From Phellopilus nigrolimitatus (lineage: Eukaryota > Basidiomycota > Agaricomycetes > Hymenochaetales > Hymenochaetaceae): a DNA stretch of 64,000 nt. The DNA is taken from positions 1 through 64,000 of the forward strand of contig JAJOHG010000007.1 in NCBI GenBank assembly GCA_021029095.1, written 5' to 3'. Below are positions 8,919 to 21,137 of this stretch, in pieces (position 1 is the first letter of the stretch; each line of letters starts with the position of its first letter). Both the position numbers and the translations under genes were made by a program. The notes under the pieces were generated by a model that made no database searches, had not been told where the DNA came from, and worked only from the letters and a program-made list of their open reading frames with translations.

Positions 8919-10650
8919 ATGTCGAACAAAGAAAAAAAACGTGACCTTTCTAGCCTTCCTCCGGAAACGTTCGCTGAAGTCATCCGCAACTGCCATCCGA
9001 AAGATGTCGCCCACATGAGACAAGTATGTTGGGACCCTACTTTCTACAAAGATCACTCATGAATGTGCTACTTAGACATGCAAGGGCGCAAAACATTTCT
9101 GCGACTCCCGTGATGTACAGAAATCTCTTCTGCAGAAGCTGGATGTCACGCAGGCACCCAACATCACTCCGTATGATCGCCTAGATAAGCTTTCAGTAGA
9201 ACAAATGGCTTCCAAAGTTGTCAAGGCTGTTGAATCCTCAGACAGATGGCAGGACTCTGGCGAGAACAAGAGATATGCTGAGGAAGCATCACTACGTATA
9301 ATAACACCACATACACAACATTACCATGGAAACAGTGATGAGTGGACTGCCTCCATGCGGCCTCGGCTTCTGCCGGGTGGGCGCTATGCACTCCTTGTGA
9401 ACGGAGAAGACCTACAACTCTGGTCGCTTGAGCATTCCACTCGTGTGTGGGTTGCCGAGCCACCACATGCTAATTTCCGCATCTGCGATACATTTGACTT
9501 CGAGCTTCTGCAGGGAGGGAAGGTTCTCATTATTGCAACCAAGTTTTCAAATCTAATGGACTCGGAAAGGTGAGTACTATTGGTTGAAGAGTATCGTATC
9601 AAACCTGTCAAGCTTATTCTGCTCTCACCAGGTTTGTCTGTGTGTATAAATTTGATTTCGCGTCACAGAAGGGCACATGTGTCTTTAAGTGTGGCGTTCC
9701 CAGTTCTTTCTTGTCCCCTCAACTCATGGTCAGAGGCGAGCTTGTCATGGTACTTTTCACACCACAAAATCAGATAATCCTGTTCAATTGGAAGAAATCT
9801 GAGGCAGTCAAACTTGATTACCACCGTCGCGTGAACACCGCTGTAAGTACATTTCTTCTTTTGGATTCTGCATTCTCGCAATTCAAGTATCACTAATCAT
9901 GATGACTTTTATGTGCAAATATAATTGCTGACACAGTCACTTGTTGAAAACCATCACATCGTCATTGCATTAAAAGCTGAAGACGAAGACCTCAAGGTTG
10001 TTGCCATATCAATCTCCTCACTTGACGGAAAGTGGACAAATGTTCGACACCACAGTAATTGGGCTCAGTGGAGATGCGTTAAATACTCTTTTTCTGGAGA
10101 GAATAATCGAGATGTTATACGCTTAAGACTCCCAAACCAGTCAGATAATGCTACAGAGCGCGTGTTCCTCGGGATGCATGCATTCACGCCTGCATGGTAC
10201 CCAAAGACAAGGACAAATAACCCTGGGATTGCGGAGATATTTGTTGCTGCATACGAAAAACTGGAAGATGACTCACAGTACCTGTTATCGTACCGAATCC
10301 AGCTTTCAGGGCATGCTGTTGGTGCGGCTCGGAGGGCAGTGGCAGCCCCGGACCTTTCGTTGGTTTCAGAAGACCGTGCAATCCTGACACAACAATCCCG
10401 AGACCCGCTTGAACTTAAGTATGACATCACAAATGCAGGGCGCATGTTTGCGCGGTATGCCCCGAACGTTTATTGCTACGAGCTTTTCTGCAAGGACAAA
10501 CAGCCGGTGGGTTATGGTCAAATTCCGGGGATAGAGGACTCGGTATTTGATGAGGAAAATGAACCGATGGTCATGTCGGTAGAGCCAGTCAGCAGTGCAG
10601 TGTTGATTGGGTCAGACGCCCTGTTGAGGGTCGCGCGGTTTGGCTCTTAA
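8919..10650 (+). CDS. F-box domain protein, intact copy 2
   Basis: Four exons: 8919-9023, 9076-9569, 9632-9842 and 9937-10650. All introns are GT-AG (52-94 nt) and phases close to 507 residues. Residues about 9-35 (LSSLPPETFAEVIRNCHPKD) match the F-box, the motif that binds Skp1 in SCF ubiquitin ligases. The rest is a family-specific substrate domain with a WD-like strand (GRYALLVNGEDLQLWSLEH) and a conserved C-terminus from SISSLDGKWTNV to RVARFGS. I do not recognise a named orthologue. It is the only one of four copies in the window with no disabling change, so it is the best candidate for a working gene. Exon 2 differs from copies 1 and 3 in a patch around residues 60-100, which suggests gene conversion among copies. 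Confidence 0.8.
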
Positions 10651-11150
10651 GCTTGGGCATGATATCCTTTGCAAGTGCCTAGCATACAGTCAACGAGTTT
10701 TGCAAGGAGGTGCTCTCGTAGGTATATTATCTTGTCGAATAGAGTACAGTATTCGAGACCCGCTTCGAATACAACTTTTAATAGATTTCGTACACGGAAA
10801 TAAACAGGATCGTTCTGATACTTATATCAACGCAGGATGTGTCCACCTGTGCGAGGAAATCATGACTCGGGCGAATCGCTCTCAAAGGTGTGCCCGACCC
10901 CCTGCTCTACCAAGTAGGCTGGTTGCCTTCTGGTACGATACGGAGGAAATGAATGCGTGGAAGTGATAGCAGACGGTTTGTTACGGCCACTTCCTATGTT
11001 TCGTGGGCAAATTTTGAATCTTTTGCGGCCTAAAAGCCCAATAATCGCACACTTGATATTGAATGCAAAAGTAAGCATCACAAAGCCTCTGCAACCGGGG
11101 CAGATTTTAAGGGAAGCTGCCGAAAGCGAAATCTGTGTGCTAGTGACTGC
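10651..11150 (+). repeat. 3' tail of F-box copy 2
   Basis: Nearly identical to the inverted sequence 27981-28463, up to about position 11140 (GAAATCTGTGTGCTAG). It lacks the MITE found in copies 1 and 4. Confidence 0.75.
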
Positions 11151-12064
11151 TTCTCGTTGTACTCATTATCTGTAGAAAAAAATCAAGTCCAGTGCGTCCA
11201 TGTTATACTGACATACATCGAAGAGGCCACAAAAGTCTGAAATCTTTGTATATGGTCGACCTCGAAGTCCTGAATCTATCCGCCTCTGACCCCGGGTCAG
11301 CAGGGCACTTACTCGATCATTGACAATTTTAATGACGACTGTGCAATGATCGCTGGCTAGACGAGCTCTTCAAAGAAATACGCCTCCGCGGGCTGTAAAA
11401 TTGCACAGTTGAACGAATGAAAAAAATGCAAGGGAGGAGGCTATTGCTTGTTGTTCCAGATCTGAGACAGTACAGGGAAAGCTTAGATAACCGAGCTGCC
11501 CGCATGGATCGACGTCTTCATTCAGCTATAGCCGGATAATTGCATGTGCTATATATACTCACCAAAGGAATGAGCATGCTCGCTATTTTCTTTACACATG
11601 CAAAAGCTTGAACAATAGAATAAAAACAATCCTTTGGAATGACTGCATCCAGAAATCTGAGCGAGAAAATATAAATGGGAAGGGCGGGAATACATAAATC
11701 AATTTGTGCACGAAGGGCCACGCGGTTCGACGGTTCGAGCCTCAGGACGTTGTTCTCATGGATCGGGACGCCGCTGCCCTCACCGCCATTCAGTCCTCAG
11801 TTTCTCCTACGCCGCCATTTCTTTCTCGTCATATATCTTTACTCTCTTTAGCCTTATCTTGACTCTCGCAAGGTTGGTTGGTTTTAATACTGTATTTTGG
11901 GTGCTCAGTGCCGGTGCTTCCTCCCAAGCCTCCTACGACCCCAATAAAGCTCCTGCTTCGCCTGGGAACGAAGATAGCAAAAAGCGGTGCGAAGTGTTGC
12001 GCTACGTGCGACTCCTCGACCGTGGACTGGCAAGTCCAGCTAGGGGCTGCGAACCTATCTCATC
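11151..12064. other. Intergenic, upstream of the oligopeptide transporter
   Basis: No supported gene. Two overlapping open frames at 11706-12090 have no consistent codon use or motif and are out of frame with the transporter. This is presumably its promoter and leader. Confidence 0.4.
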
Positions 12065-15000
12065 ATGATACTGTTACGACGTCTGTGTAAGACGTGAGTG
12101 GCCACAACTCTCAGGACTTAACTACTCTCGCTCCGTGCTTACTCCCATAACTTGTCACGTCTGTGAATGACTCAGATCCACACGATCCCCAAGCTCAAGA
12201 CACTCTAGCGAGAAACAGCACTCCGAAGCCGATATCTCCATCGTGGATATCAAGCTCGACGACCTTGACCTGGAAACCAACTCCGGACGACTCGGTCCAC
12301 ATGAACGGCTCCCTGCGCACGACCAGACGACGGCGATGGTTAGGGTACGTTCGAATACTTGTGCCTCGTATTGTTGGCTTATCAATTCTGTATTAACAGA
12401 ATATCGTCTCGCGCGAATCGTTCGTGGAGGAGGAGGAAGATGATTATTTTGACGACCCTAATCTAGACGAGGATGCTGGGCGAATGGAGGATGACTCGCC
12501 CTATCCTGAGGTGCGATGTGCTGTGTCGAATGTGGATGATCCAGAGATGCCTGCCAGGTGAGCACACCGTTCCCAATCGTGCATGGATGCTAGTGACCTG
12601 ATATGTCCTTGTCGGATGCTCTTCACAATAGCACAGTGCGTGCATGGTTTATGGGCATAATGTGTGCGGTCATTTTCCCTGGCCTTAATCAATTCATGTA
12701 TTTTCGGTGGCCGACGACTGCGGTCGGGCAGGTCAGTCGTCCATCTGCCCCCATTCCATTGGTGATCTAACACTACGCGTCTGTGGTCGTCTAGCTCGTG
12801 GCTGTACTTTTATCTTATCCAGTCGGGCGCCTATGGGCGCGCACTATCCCTCAGAAAAAGCTTTTCGGCATATCTTTGAATCCAGGTCCTTTCACCATTA
12901 AGGAGCACGTTCTCATCACTATCATGGCTTCCGTGGGTGGCAAGTCTGCGTATGCCGTATGTTGCTGTCTCGTCTTCTGCGTCTTTACCTCCTAATATGA
13001 ATGTTCGAAAACGTAGACGGACATCGTAGCCGTTCAGCGCGTTTACTACGAACAAACATACAGCTTCGCCTACCAATGGATGCTGGTTATGTCTACTCAG
13101 CTCATTGGCTTTTCTATCGGGGGAGTCTCACGTCGATTTCTTGTTTCTCCTCCCTCAATGAGTGAGAACCTTTTCTTGAATCTTTTTGCACTAATCATAT
13201 ATTGATGTTCATTGTTACTTCATCCGCTTCGTCCGTTTCGCGCCACGATTCCCAACGACAATTTGCACTGCTATTTCTGCGCCCTTAGTTTGGCCTGCAA
13301 ATCTAGTCACGTGCGCGCTCTTCAACACCCTACACTCGCAGGAGTATGTCGGGATGGGAAAGCGTGCTGGCTGGTCTCGCGAACGCTTCTTCACTGTGTG
13401 CCTTGTAGCTGCGACCGCGTATTGTACGTGCTTTCCTACTTCTCGATTATCTGATGTTGGCGTTGTGTTTCCTGGGGCTGACATCTTACCTCAGATTTCT
13501 TTCCGGGGTACCTTTTTACAGCGTTATCTATGTTTACGTGGGTGTGCTGGATTGCGCCACAGAACTGTGGGTGTCATACCTGTCTAAAGGAAATAACTCA
13601 TACTGATTTTTCTTTTTTCTTTTCTTCCCGGATTCCTAGTGGTGAGTTAGAAAGATTAATACAGTGATCTCCCCTCTAACATATTTTGCGTTTGGCCAGG
13701 CTGTGAAACAAATGTTCGGCTATTCGAGCGGCATGGGCATGTCGATCCTCACCTTTGATTGGGCACAAATCGCGTATATTGGCAGTCCGTGAGTCGCCTA
13801 GCCCATCCATTCGGTGGTCAGCATTTAATGAAATTTGACTATCGCCTCGCATAGATTGGCAACACCATGTAAGTCTACCTGGCCGTTGCTTTTACAATCT
13901 CACTAATAACTAAACTCTCATAGGGTGGGCTGCCGCGAACATAGCGGCCGGATTCGTCATCTTCTTCTGTCTGTATACTTGTAACTTTTAATCTGATCAC
14001 AAAGAACTGACTTTTCTTTCACAGGGGTGTTGACGCCTATCCTTTATGTGAGCACTCGATTAACGAAGCACATTGAAAGTTCGAGTCCAGGCGATATTGA
14101 CATGCTTTATCATACAGTACAAGAATGTTTGGAACAGCCAATTTATGCCGTGCGTATATTCCGACTCCGCCGAATTCTCGACATTTCTCCCTTGATCCGT
14201 TCAACAAATGGCGTGGTTGGCTAATTGATGCTTAGGATCATGTCGAGAATGTCATACGACAACAAAGGACAGATATACGATGTGGATAGGATCCTAACCC
14301 CAGAGGCGACACTCGACGTTGAAAAGTACAAGAACTACAGCCCTCTCTATCTCCCGTGAGTCCTTGATCATACGGAGTTTTGACTCCACTTAATGGGAAA
14401 CATTAAACGGTAAAAAAATCACAGAACGGCGTTTGCTGTGTCGTACGGCTTAAGCTTCGCGAGCATCACTGCCACGATCGTGCACACAATCTTGTATTTG
14501 CGCAAGTCGATCATGGTGCGCATCCGCGGTGGGATAGGAGAGCGACCTGACATCCATGCGCGGCTTATGGCGAGCTATAAGCAAGGTCGGTTCTTTATCG
14601 AGTCATCTGAGAGAAGGAAAGAGCGCCGAACTGATTGCCTTTCAGTTCCAGACTACTGGTACTTTGTGATATTCGGTATGTCCATTTCGATAAAATGGTA
14701 GTGTGTGTGGGGAGTGTATCTTATACCACTATGCAGTGGCCATGTTCGCTTTCGGCGTTGTGAGCATCGAGGTCTGGCCAACACAGATGCCCGTTTGGGC
14801 TCTCACACTCGCCTTGATTATCGGTCAGTTCTGTCATCGTAATCCTCGAGGTGTGTTGATAGTTACAGAACTTTCTCCAGGATTCATCTACACGATACCG
14901 ATCGGCATCATTCAAGCCATGACGAACCAGCAGATAGCGATTAACGTCATTGCGGAGCTCGTCGTCGGCTATGCGCTTCCGGGACGACCCATAGCAATGA

Positions 15001-16348
15001 TGATGTTCAAGGTCTGTTTCTCAGCTTTTAGAGGGAGTTCGCAGGTTTAATGTCTTTTGCTGGCGTGCTCAGACGTATGCCTATATTGTGAGAAAATCGA
15101 ACGCTATTGTTTTAGTCTTACCTCACTCAACCTTGGACTCTGGATAGGGCGTCTCGCAAGCGCTGAGGTTCACGTCAGACTTCAAATTAGGCCATTACAT
15201 GAAGATTGCTCCCCGACCGATGTTTTGGTGCCAAGTAGTTGCTACGATTATCGCGGGAACAACCAATCTTGCCGTCCAGTCGTGGATGTTCTCGAACATA
15301 CGTGCGTCCGCACTTTAGCGCTTCTATATATCCTAAGCTTACCCATTTTCGTAGCCGATATGTGTTCGCAGACGCAAAAAGACCATTTTATCTGTCCAAA
15401 CACAGAGGTATGTTGTTTTGTCTTGTACAAAATCAATAGCGGACTGAAGTCTTGATTTGATTAGGTTTTCTATACTGCAAGCATCGTATGGGGTGTTATC
15501 GGTCCGGCAAACCAATTCTCTGCGGGGCAGACTTACTAGTGCGTTTCATCCGTTTCACGTAAAAGCGCTTTTGAGCTCAAATTTTATGTCCGTTACAGCC
15601 GTACGAGCATTTTCATCTCTACTTACGAAGCATTGACTGAACGAATTTTTAATGCTTTAGCGCTGATGTTTTTCTTCATCATCGGTGCCGTCCTCCCGCT
15701 AATCGCTTACTATTTTTTGAAGCGGTTTCCAAACCGCTTCCTTCAATACGTCAAGTGAGTTCTAGAAGATTTCTTTGTAAATTGTGTAACTGAGCGTTTT
15801 TTCAAAAACGTATAAAGCATACCGTTGGTTCTCGGTGGTACAAATTTGATGCCGCCGGCCACAGCGGTAAATTATGTGCCTTGGGCAATCGTCGGTTTCA
15901 CATTCCAATATGTCGTGCGGCGCCGCCATTTTTCGTGGTGGGCTAAGTACAACTGTGAGTTAATTCGGGTTCCTCCTTGTGACGCGAACAATGCTGAACG
16001 GATGGCACATTGGCAGATGTCCTTTCCGCTGCCCTGGATTCGAGTGTGGCATTTGGCTCGCTGCTGATCTTTTTCTGGTGAGTTGCAGCTATCGATTTAT
16101 ATAGACGCCTAATGAACATGGCTACCCGTCAGTCTTGAATTTCCTCGTAACAACACTATCGGAGAGAACACGATCCAGAAGTGGTGGGGGAACACCGTGT
16201 ATATGAAGACTGCAGACTGGCAAAGTGCTCCTGTCCTGCACGTCGACGAGGGAACGACGTTCGGGTACGGCATCTCTCTCCTTTCTTTCTTTCTCCCTCA
16301 CCCAGATCCATCTTTGCTCACTTCTTGCGCAGCCCCACAATCTGGTAG
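12065..16348 (+). CDS. OPT-family oligopeptide transporter, 29 exons with two 2-nt microexons
   Basis: Proton-coupled uptake of small peptides across the plasma membrane. Both OPT signatures are present: YPEVRCAVSNVDDPEMP (near residue 130) and NPGPFTIKEHVLITIMAS. Late marks are NYVPWAIVGFTFQYV and the C-terminal FGPTIW. Exons: 12065-12093, 12176-12344, 12400-12557, 12632-12731, 12795-12956, 13017-13161, 13289-13423, 13495-13566, 13640-13641, 13700-13788, 13855-13868, 13924-13968, 14025-14047, 14118-14149, 14236-14355, 14425-14585, 14646-14675, 14737-14823, 14881-15011, 15073-15087, 15148-15301, 15355-15407, 15465-15538, 15599-15600, 15661-15754, 15818-15954, 16017-16077, 16133-16264, 16333-16348. 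Every phase closes, giving 813 residues, the usual family size. Exon 1 and the ATG are the weakest part. The TG exon at 13640 is needed to keep frame (QNLAVKQMFG). The CC exon at 15599 is optional, because the following 60-nt intron is open and in frame. Confidence 0.9.
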
Positions 16349-17161
16349 GGTTTGCCATGCCGGACTTCCTTGCAATTGTCTGCGTAATGGTGCTGCGTCA
16401 CGCTGCCGCGCCATCCGCCCGCACCTGCCGAACCGCTCCCGTCCCCGTTTCACCAGACGAAGTATCGCACGCTTCGTTCTCTGCCACATTCTATCTTTAC
16501 ACGACCGGCTCACGTTGTCTATTCTCGGTGGCCCCGACATGCGAATTTGTGTCTTCTCTCCTGTTGTACTTCCTTCCCTGGCCTGCTTCCGGCGCACCCA
16601 CTGATTGTCTAACGCTACGCGCCGCTGTTGGCGCCCTATGTATATCTCTCCTGCTTCATCTGATCGCTGCTATCGTTACACCCGTCCTGTTCTCGTTCTC
16701 GTTCCTTATGACCCAAAGACAAATCTAGAATGCGAACCACCCCCTGTTGTATTTTCTGCATGTCATGTGTACGTGTACCCGCATCGTGTATCCTGCGCGC
16801 CACTCCGTCCCCGGTATACCTCGTCAAAAGCGCCCGCGGCGCCTCTTGCTCTCCTGCGGCGTTCCCTGTTGTTCTGTTCTTCTTTTTTTGTTTTTGATTT
16901 TTTGCTTGTGGCTGCACGGACTACGAATATAGCTTAATGTACGAATCTATTTCTCTTTTCTTGCCAAGCCCCTGCCGCGTTGCAGGCGCGTGCGCGCGTG
17001 CGTGCATGCGTATGTACTGTATCTATGTTATGTTATATGCTTCCTAGCCACCCCTTATCGCCAACTCTGTTTTGTCGAGTCTATCGACTGGGTGCGAGGC
17101 GGCAGCTATCGCGCGCAGCTGCATGCCGCTGCGCACGCTCCCACGAGACGGCACGGCACGG
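16349..17161. other. Intergenic, 3' flank of the transporter
   Basis: Pyrimidine-rich sequence then GC-rich sequence. No exon or RNA gene that I can support. Confidence 0.4.
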
Positions 17162-17803
17162 CTATAAGTGCCGCTGCCCAGCGGTCCCAAGGCCAGGGGA
17201 GCTATTCTCGACACGAAGGTGTGGGCCTCCTCCGCGCTCCGCGCGGAGACAGTGCGGAGACAGCGCGCGTGTGCAGAACTGGGATTCAGAAGCGCGTGCC
17301 GGGGCTGCCTGCGCTTCGCGGGCGTGGGAGGGAGGGACGGCCCGGTTTTGCGTGGTTGTGGTGACGAGCGTCTCGGAGGGGCGTCGCGCTTGGAGGGCTG
17401 GGAGGGAGGGGATAGGCTGCTCGCGGGGGGTGCTGTAGGTCTGTTTAAAGATTGGCTCGAGGGAGTCCGGCCGGGAGCGGCACCTCTGGGAACGCGGTCC
17501 GCGCGTCAGAACAGCTACATACGCAAAACATGAAGTGTGGCTTCCAATATTTTCTTGATAAGACAAATGGATCTTCTGTCTTCGCTGCGCCGGGACGCTG
17601 ATGGTGGCGCCTTTTCGAGGATGGGGGACTCCGCGTCGCTCGGGGAGGACAAGGACGGTCTACTGATGGACGGCCCGGGCTTCTGTGTATTGGAGGCTGG
17701 GCGCGACGCTGATAGCCGGGCAGCGCGGTGTGATTTGACGGAGGGCGGACATTCGCGAGAGATAAGACGGCCGCTGACGGAGAAGGGGAGGGACGAGGAC
17801 AGC
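17162..17803 (-). CDS. Possible two-exon hypothetical protein
   Basis: A minus-strand frame from about 17803 encodes a Ser/Pro/Arg-rich segment ending in SICLIKKILEATLHVL. A possible intron (starts GTATGTAG near 17523, ends TCCCAG near 17489) joins to RPDSLEPIFKQTYSTPREQP and on to a stop at 17162. The upper exon has reasonable fungal codon choice. There is no known domain and the start is not secure. It may be spurious, since several frames stay open in this GC-rich stretch. Confidence 0.3.
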
Positions 17804-17805
17804 AC

Positions 17806-19340
17806 GTTCTCCCCGGGCGGCGCTCTTCTTTGTTCCTCCGGGCAGCTTGAGCCTAGCGCGCGGCGGGTGCGCGCGCTGCTGTCCTCAGTGGCTGGCGGCT
17901 GGCCGTAAGGACACGGATCCCGCAGTCGCGACTTGTCCTCCCAGTGCCATGTCGTTTATTACCGTGCCACCGTCCCCGTCACCGCGACACGATGCCGCAC
18001 GTCGTTGCGGCCATCCGCTGCCCCAAATCTGGGCTTCCGGCCTGCACCGCCAGTTTTTGCAGAGCGGCCTGCCCGATCCGCCCAAGCGTCGACCAGACAT
18101 GAACTTGCAGGACGCGTGGACGACGTATCTCTACGTCCCGTGCGGAGAGGGCGAGGGGAGGACGCAGCCCGCCGCGGCGTTTCTGTTACTCGGAGACGGA
18201 CGGCCTGCGTGCACGTACTACATGTGCATGTATGCATATCGGCAGGCGGCCTGAGGTAAACAGGAGGGCGCATCTCAGTCTGTAATGAAATCTAACCGCT
18301 ACGTATAAATACTACGTACATACATGTACATACCATATCCGATAGGTACAGTACGTGATAGGCGCGGCTTCCTAAAAACGCCAATCATGACGTCGCCGCG
18401 CATGACGTCACTCAACTTTTTTTTTTCTTTCAAAGATCCTGTACTCTATTGATGCCCACAGGCCCAGGTCGTCCGTCTTATAATACAATAGCGAGGGTTC
18501 CGACCTGCGGGTCTAGGCCCGGCGGAGGCCATCACAGGGCACGGAAACATACACACGGAATCAGAGAGAGAGAAAAGGGCCCAGCGGAACTGAATGGACG
18601 CGCGCGCACACCTGAAGCTTACTTACTTGCGTGCCCGGCACCTGCCCGCGCTTTGTCCTCGGTCCTCGGGCCACGTCACTCGCGTGCACGTCCGGAAGAG
18701 CGAAGGGGAGAAGGGGCGAAGGGAGATTGGCTTGCGCGTTCCTGGCCTTGATGCGCCTGATGCGCCTGCCAAAAGGCACAGCGGAGAAGAGAAGAAAGTA
18801 CGTTTGGTATTGGTATCGGGGAGCAGGCTACTACACTACTACATGTGCGTTGCGCGAGGCGGTGAGCGGTGGGCGGTGAGCGTATCTACTGGTACAAACG
18901 AGTGTCAACTGCGGGAGACGGGGAATAGCGCGGTGAGCGTCTTCTAGTCGGGCGGCGCGGGAGGAGACGCGGACGCACCATAACAGACTGCACAACCCGG
19001 AAACCACGAAGCGAAGCGCGGAGAGAAAGAGAACAGGAGACGGGAGAACGGGAGACGGGGAAACCACACGCGAGGGAAACAACAATGTATGTACATGTAC
19101 GTACGTACGTCAGAGTCCGCGCCAGCGCCAGCGCACAGTACACCCCTCCAAAGTCCAAAGTTCGGAAAGTACGTCGAGAGAGGGGAAACGAGAAACGGAG
19201 AGCGGGAGGGGAAATCGGGCTGCATGGGGCGCCGCAGAGCGCGCCCGGTCCTAACACGCGTGCGGACGTCTCGGAGTGTGAGTAACACGAAACACCGAGA
19301 GCAAGGAGCAGACTCAACTGGTCGCATCGGCATCTACTGT
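17806..19340. other. GC-rich intergenic stretch
   Basis: No supported gene. It contains short alternating runs of TACGTACATACATG type near 18305-18330 and 19083-19110. The long open frames on both strands mirror each other and look like composition effects. Confidence 0.35.
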
Positions 19341-19559
19341 CTATTTCGCCTTTCCCGTGGAGGCGGCGGCCGGCGGCGGGCCGCCGCCGGGTGCGAGGAG
19401 CGGGCGCGATATGTCCTCGAGCGGGTTGCGCGCGAGCTCGCGCAGGTGGCCGACGGCGGCCTTCGGGACTGCGCCGCCGCCGCCTTGCACGCCTGCGGGG
19501 GCGGGCGCGGCGAGCCAGGAGAGGAAGTTGTCGACGGAGTCGGAGGGCGCGAGCGGCAT
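19341..19559 (-). CDS. Possible small protein, 72 residues
   Basis: ATG at 19559, stop at 19341. The frame begins MPLAPSDSVDNFLSWLA and includes HLRELARNPLEDISRPLL, which looks like real helical sequence, then a Gly/Pro-rich tail. It may be the last exon of a longer gene, because the frame stays open upstream to 19850. No family is recognised. Confidence 0.35.
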   Translation of the reverse strand: MPLAPSDSVDNFLSWLAAPAPAGVQGGGGAVPKAAVGHLRELARNPLEDISRPLLAPGGGPPPAAASTGKAK

Positions 19560-20175
19560 TGTTGTCGGGTATGTGAGGGCGGTCGGGTATAGAGACGACC
19601 GGAGGGTGGGTGGGACGGACGGTGCTCTGGAGTGGGCGAGCGCGGATGGGAGGAGATGGGACTGGTATATTCTGAGTTGGACTGGTGGACTGGACTGCAA
19701 TTGGCGGGGGTTGAAGTAGCTTTCGAGATTGGACGCGGGGCCGTCTGCACGAGGGTTCAGAGGCGAGCCCTTGGAATCTGGCGAAGCGGGAAGGAAGAAG
19801 GCGTGGGCCGGGCTAGAGCGCGGCCTATGTATACGTACGGGTACAGTCATCCCCGCCCACGTGTCGGTTCGAAGATCGATGACGAGATGACGAAAGCAAA
19901 ATTAATTTAGGATTTTAGGATGTACAGTACATGTTACAGATCGGATCATGATTGCTTTTTTTTTTTAAAAGAAACTTTTTGCTCTTTGCTACAAGTGTGC
20001 GGAGGGACGTAGGGTCTGACGTCGGCGCAGCAGGGCGACGGGCGATGGAGGAGGATAAGCGCGGAAGCGCCCGAGATGTGCCGCCAAGTTCTCGCAAAAG
20101 GGCGGAGGTCGAAGGTGCCCTCTAACCGTGCGCGTCACCACCCAGAACGATCCCTGCGTCATCGGGGACGCGCCG

Positions 20176-20607
20176 TCATGCATACGACACTTTTTCGGAC
20201 CGCGCCTCGGCGTCGGCGTCGGCAGCCTGCGCCGCGGCGCGCTGCGAGTCGAGCGAGCCGCGCGGCGTGAGCGTGTGCGTCATCGTGACGTCGTCGTCAC
20301 CGTCGCCGTCGCCGCGGCGATCCCGATCTCGTCCTTCCTTGCCCTCTGACGCGAACGCGGATGCGGATGCGCGGGGCTGGCGCCGGCGGCGCAGCGAGGG
20401 CGGCGGCGCGAGCAGCAGCAGCGGGGCGTTGACGGCGCCCGGGACGAGGATGACGGGCGCGAAGGACGTGTTGTACGGCGCGCTGCGGGCGCGCGTGGGC
20501 GTGGGCGCGGGCGTGGAATCGGGCTTTTCGAGGTCGAGGGCATCCGCGTCATATAGATGGCTGGAGGTGGCTAGCCAGCTCACGAGCGAGCGCCAGTATG
20601 ATGACAT
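20176..20607 (-). CDS. Hypothetical protein divergent from the TMEM170-like gene
   Basis: A single open frame of 143 residues starting MSSYWRSLVSWLATSSHLYD, then a Pro/Thr-rich part, a hydrophobic stretch near VNAPLLLLAPPPS, and an Arg/Asp-rich tail. Base-3 GC is high throughout, which fits a real fungal gene. It may continue through an intron after the stop. It shares a 530-bp divergent promoter with the gene at 21138. No known domain. Confidence 0.5.
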   Translation of the reverse strand: MSSYWRSLVSWLATSSHLYDADALDLEKPDSTPAPTPTRARSAPYNTSFAPVILVPGAVNAPLLLLAPPPSLRRRRQPRASASAFASEGKEGRDRDRRGDGDGDDDVTMTHTLTPRGSLDSQRAAAQAADADAEARSEKVSYA

Positions 20608-21137
20608 TTGGGTGGGGACTGGGGACTGGGCCGCGGCTGGGTGGTTATGTTATGTTATGTCTATGTGGGCTTTGAGGTGCGGAGGAGTGCTGGATGAGCG
20701 GGGTGGGCGAATAGGACGGGGCGGATTGTGCAGATGGTGCATCGTGGTCGGCTGGTCTTTTGTACTAGATTGCAGGGACAAGAAGGGGGCGCGTGTGTGT
20801 GTGCAAACAAACAGACGGGTAACGCAATGGAAAAAACTGCGAACTGAATGCAAACTGGGGCCTCGTTGCGGGACCTGGGACGCTGGGAGCAAACTGCGCG
20901 GCTTCGCGACGCCCCGGATGGCTCGCGAGAACCACTGCAGAACACGCAGAACACCGCAGAACACGCCAGAACACGCAAAAGAGAAAAAAAGAAAAGAAAA
21001 GAGAAAAAAGAGAAGCGGGGCAGACGCCGATCCCGGCGAGCTCGGCCCCGTCATCCCGACGCGTGACGTATCTCTCCGTGCCTCTCTCTCCCTTTCCTCC
21101 CACCCGCCATGCGCGCCGCGCTCGACATCGCCCGCCG
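20608..21137. promoter_or_regulatory. Divergent promoter region of 20607 and 21138 genes
   Basis: From about 20905 on, this region (CCCCGGATGGCTCGCGAGAA, a purine tract, and CCCGACGCGTGACGTATCTC near 21055) is also present at 8500-8600 (minus) and 27500-27640. It marks the TMEM170 promoter in all three copies. GTGACGT resembles a CRE/ATF-type half site. Confidence 0.45.

Noticed and set aside
11706..12090. Protein gene upstream of the transporter
   Set aside because: Two overlapping frames, neither with a motif or splice link to the transporter; treated as leader/intergenic.
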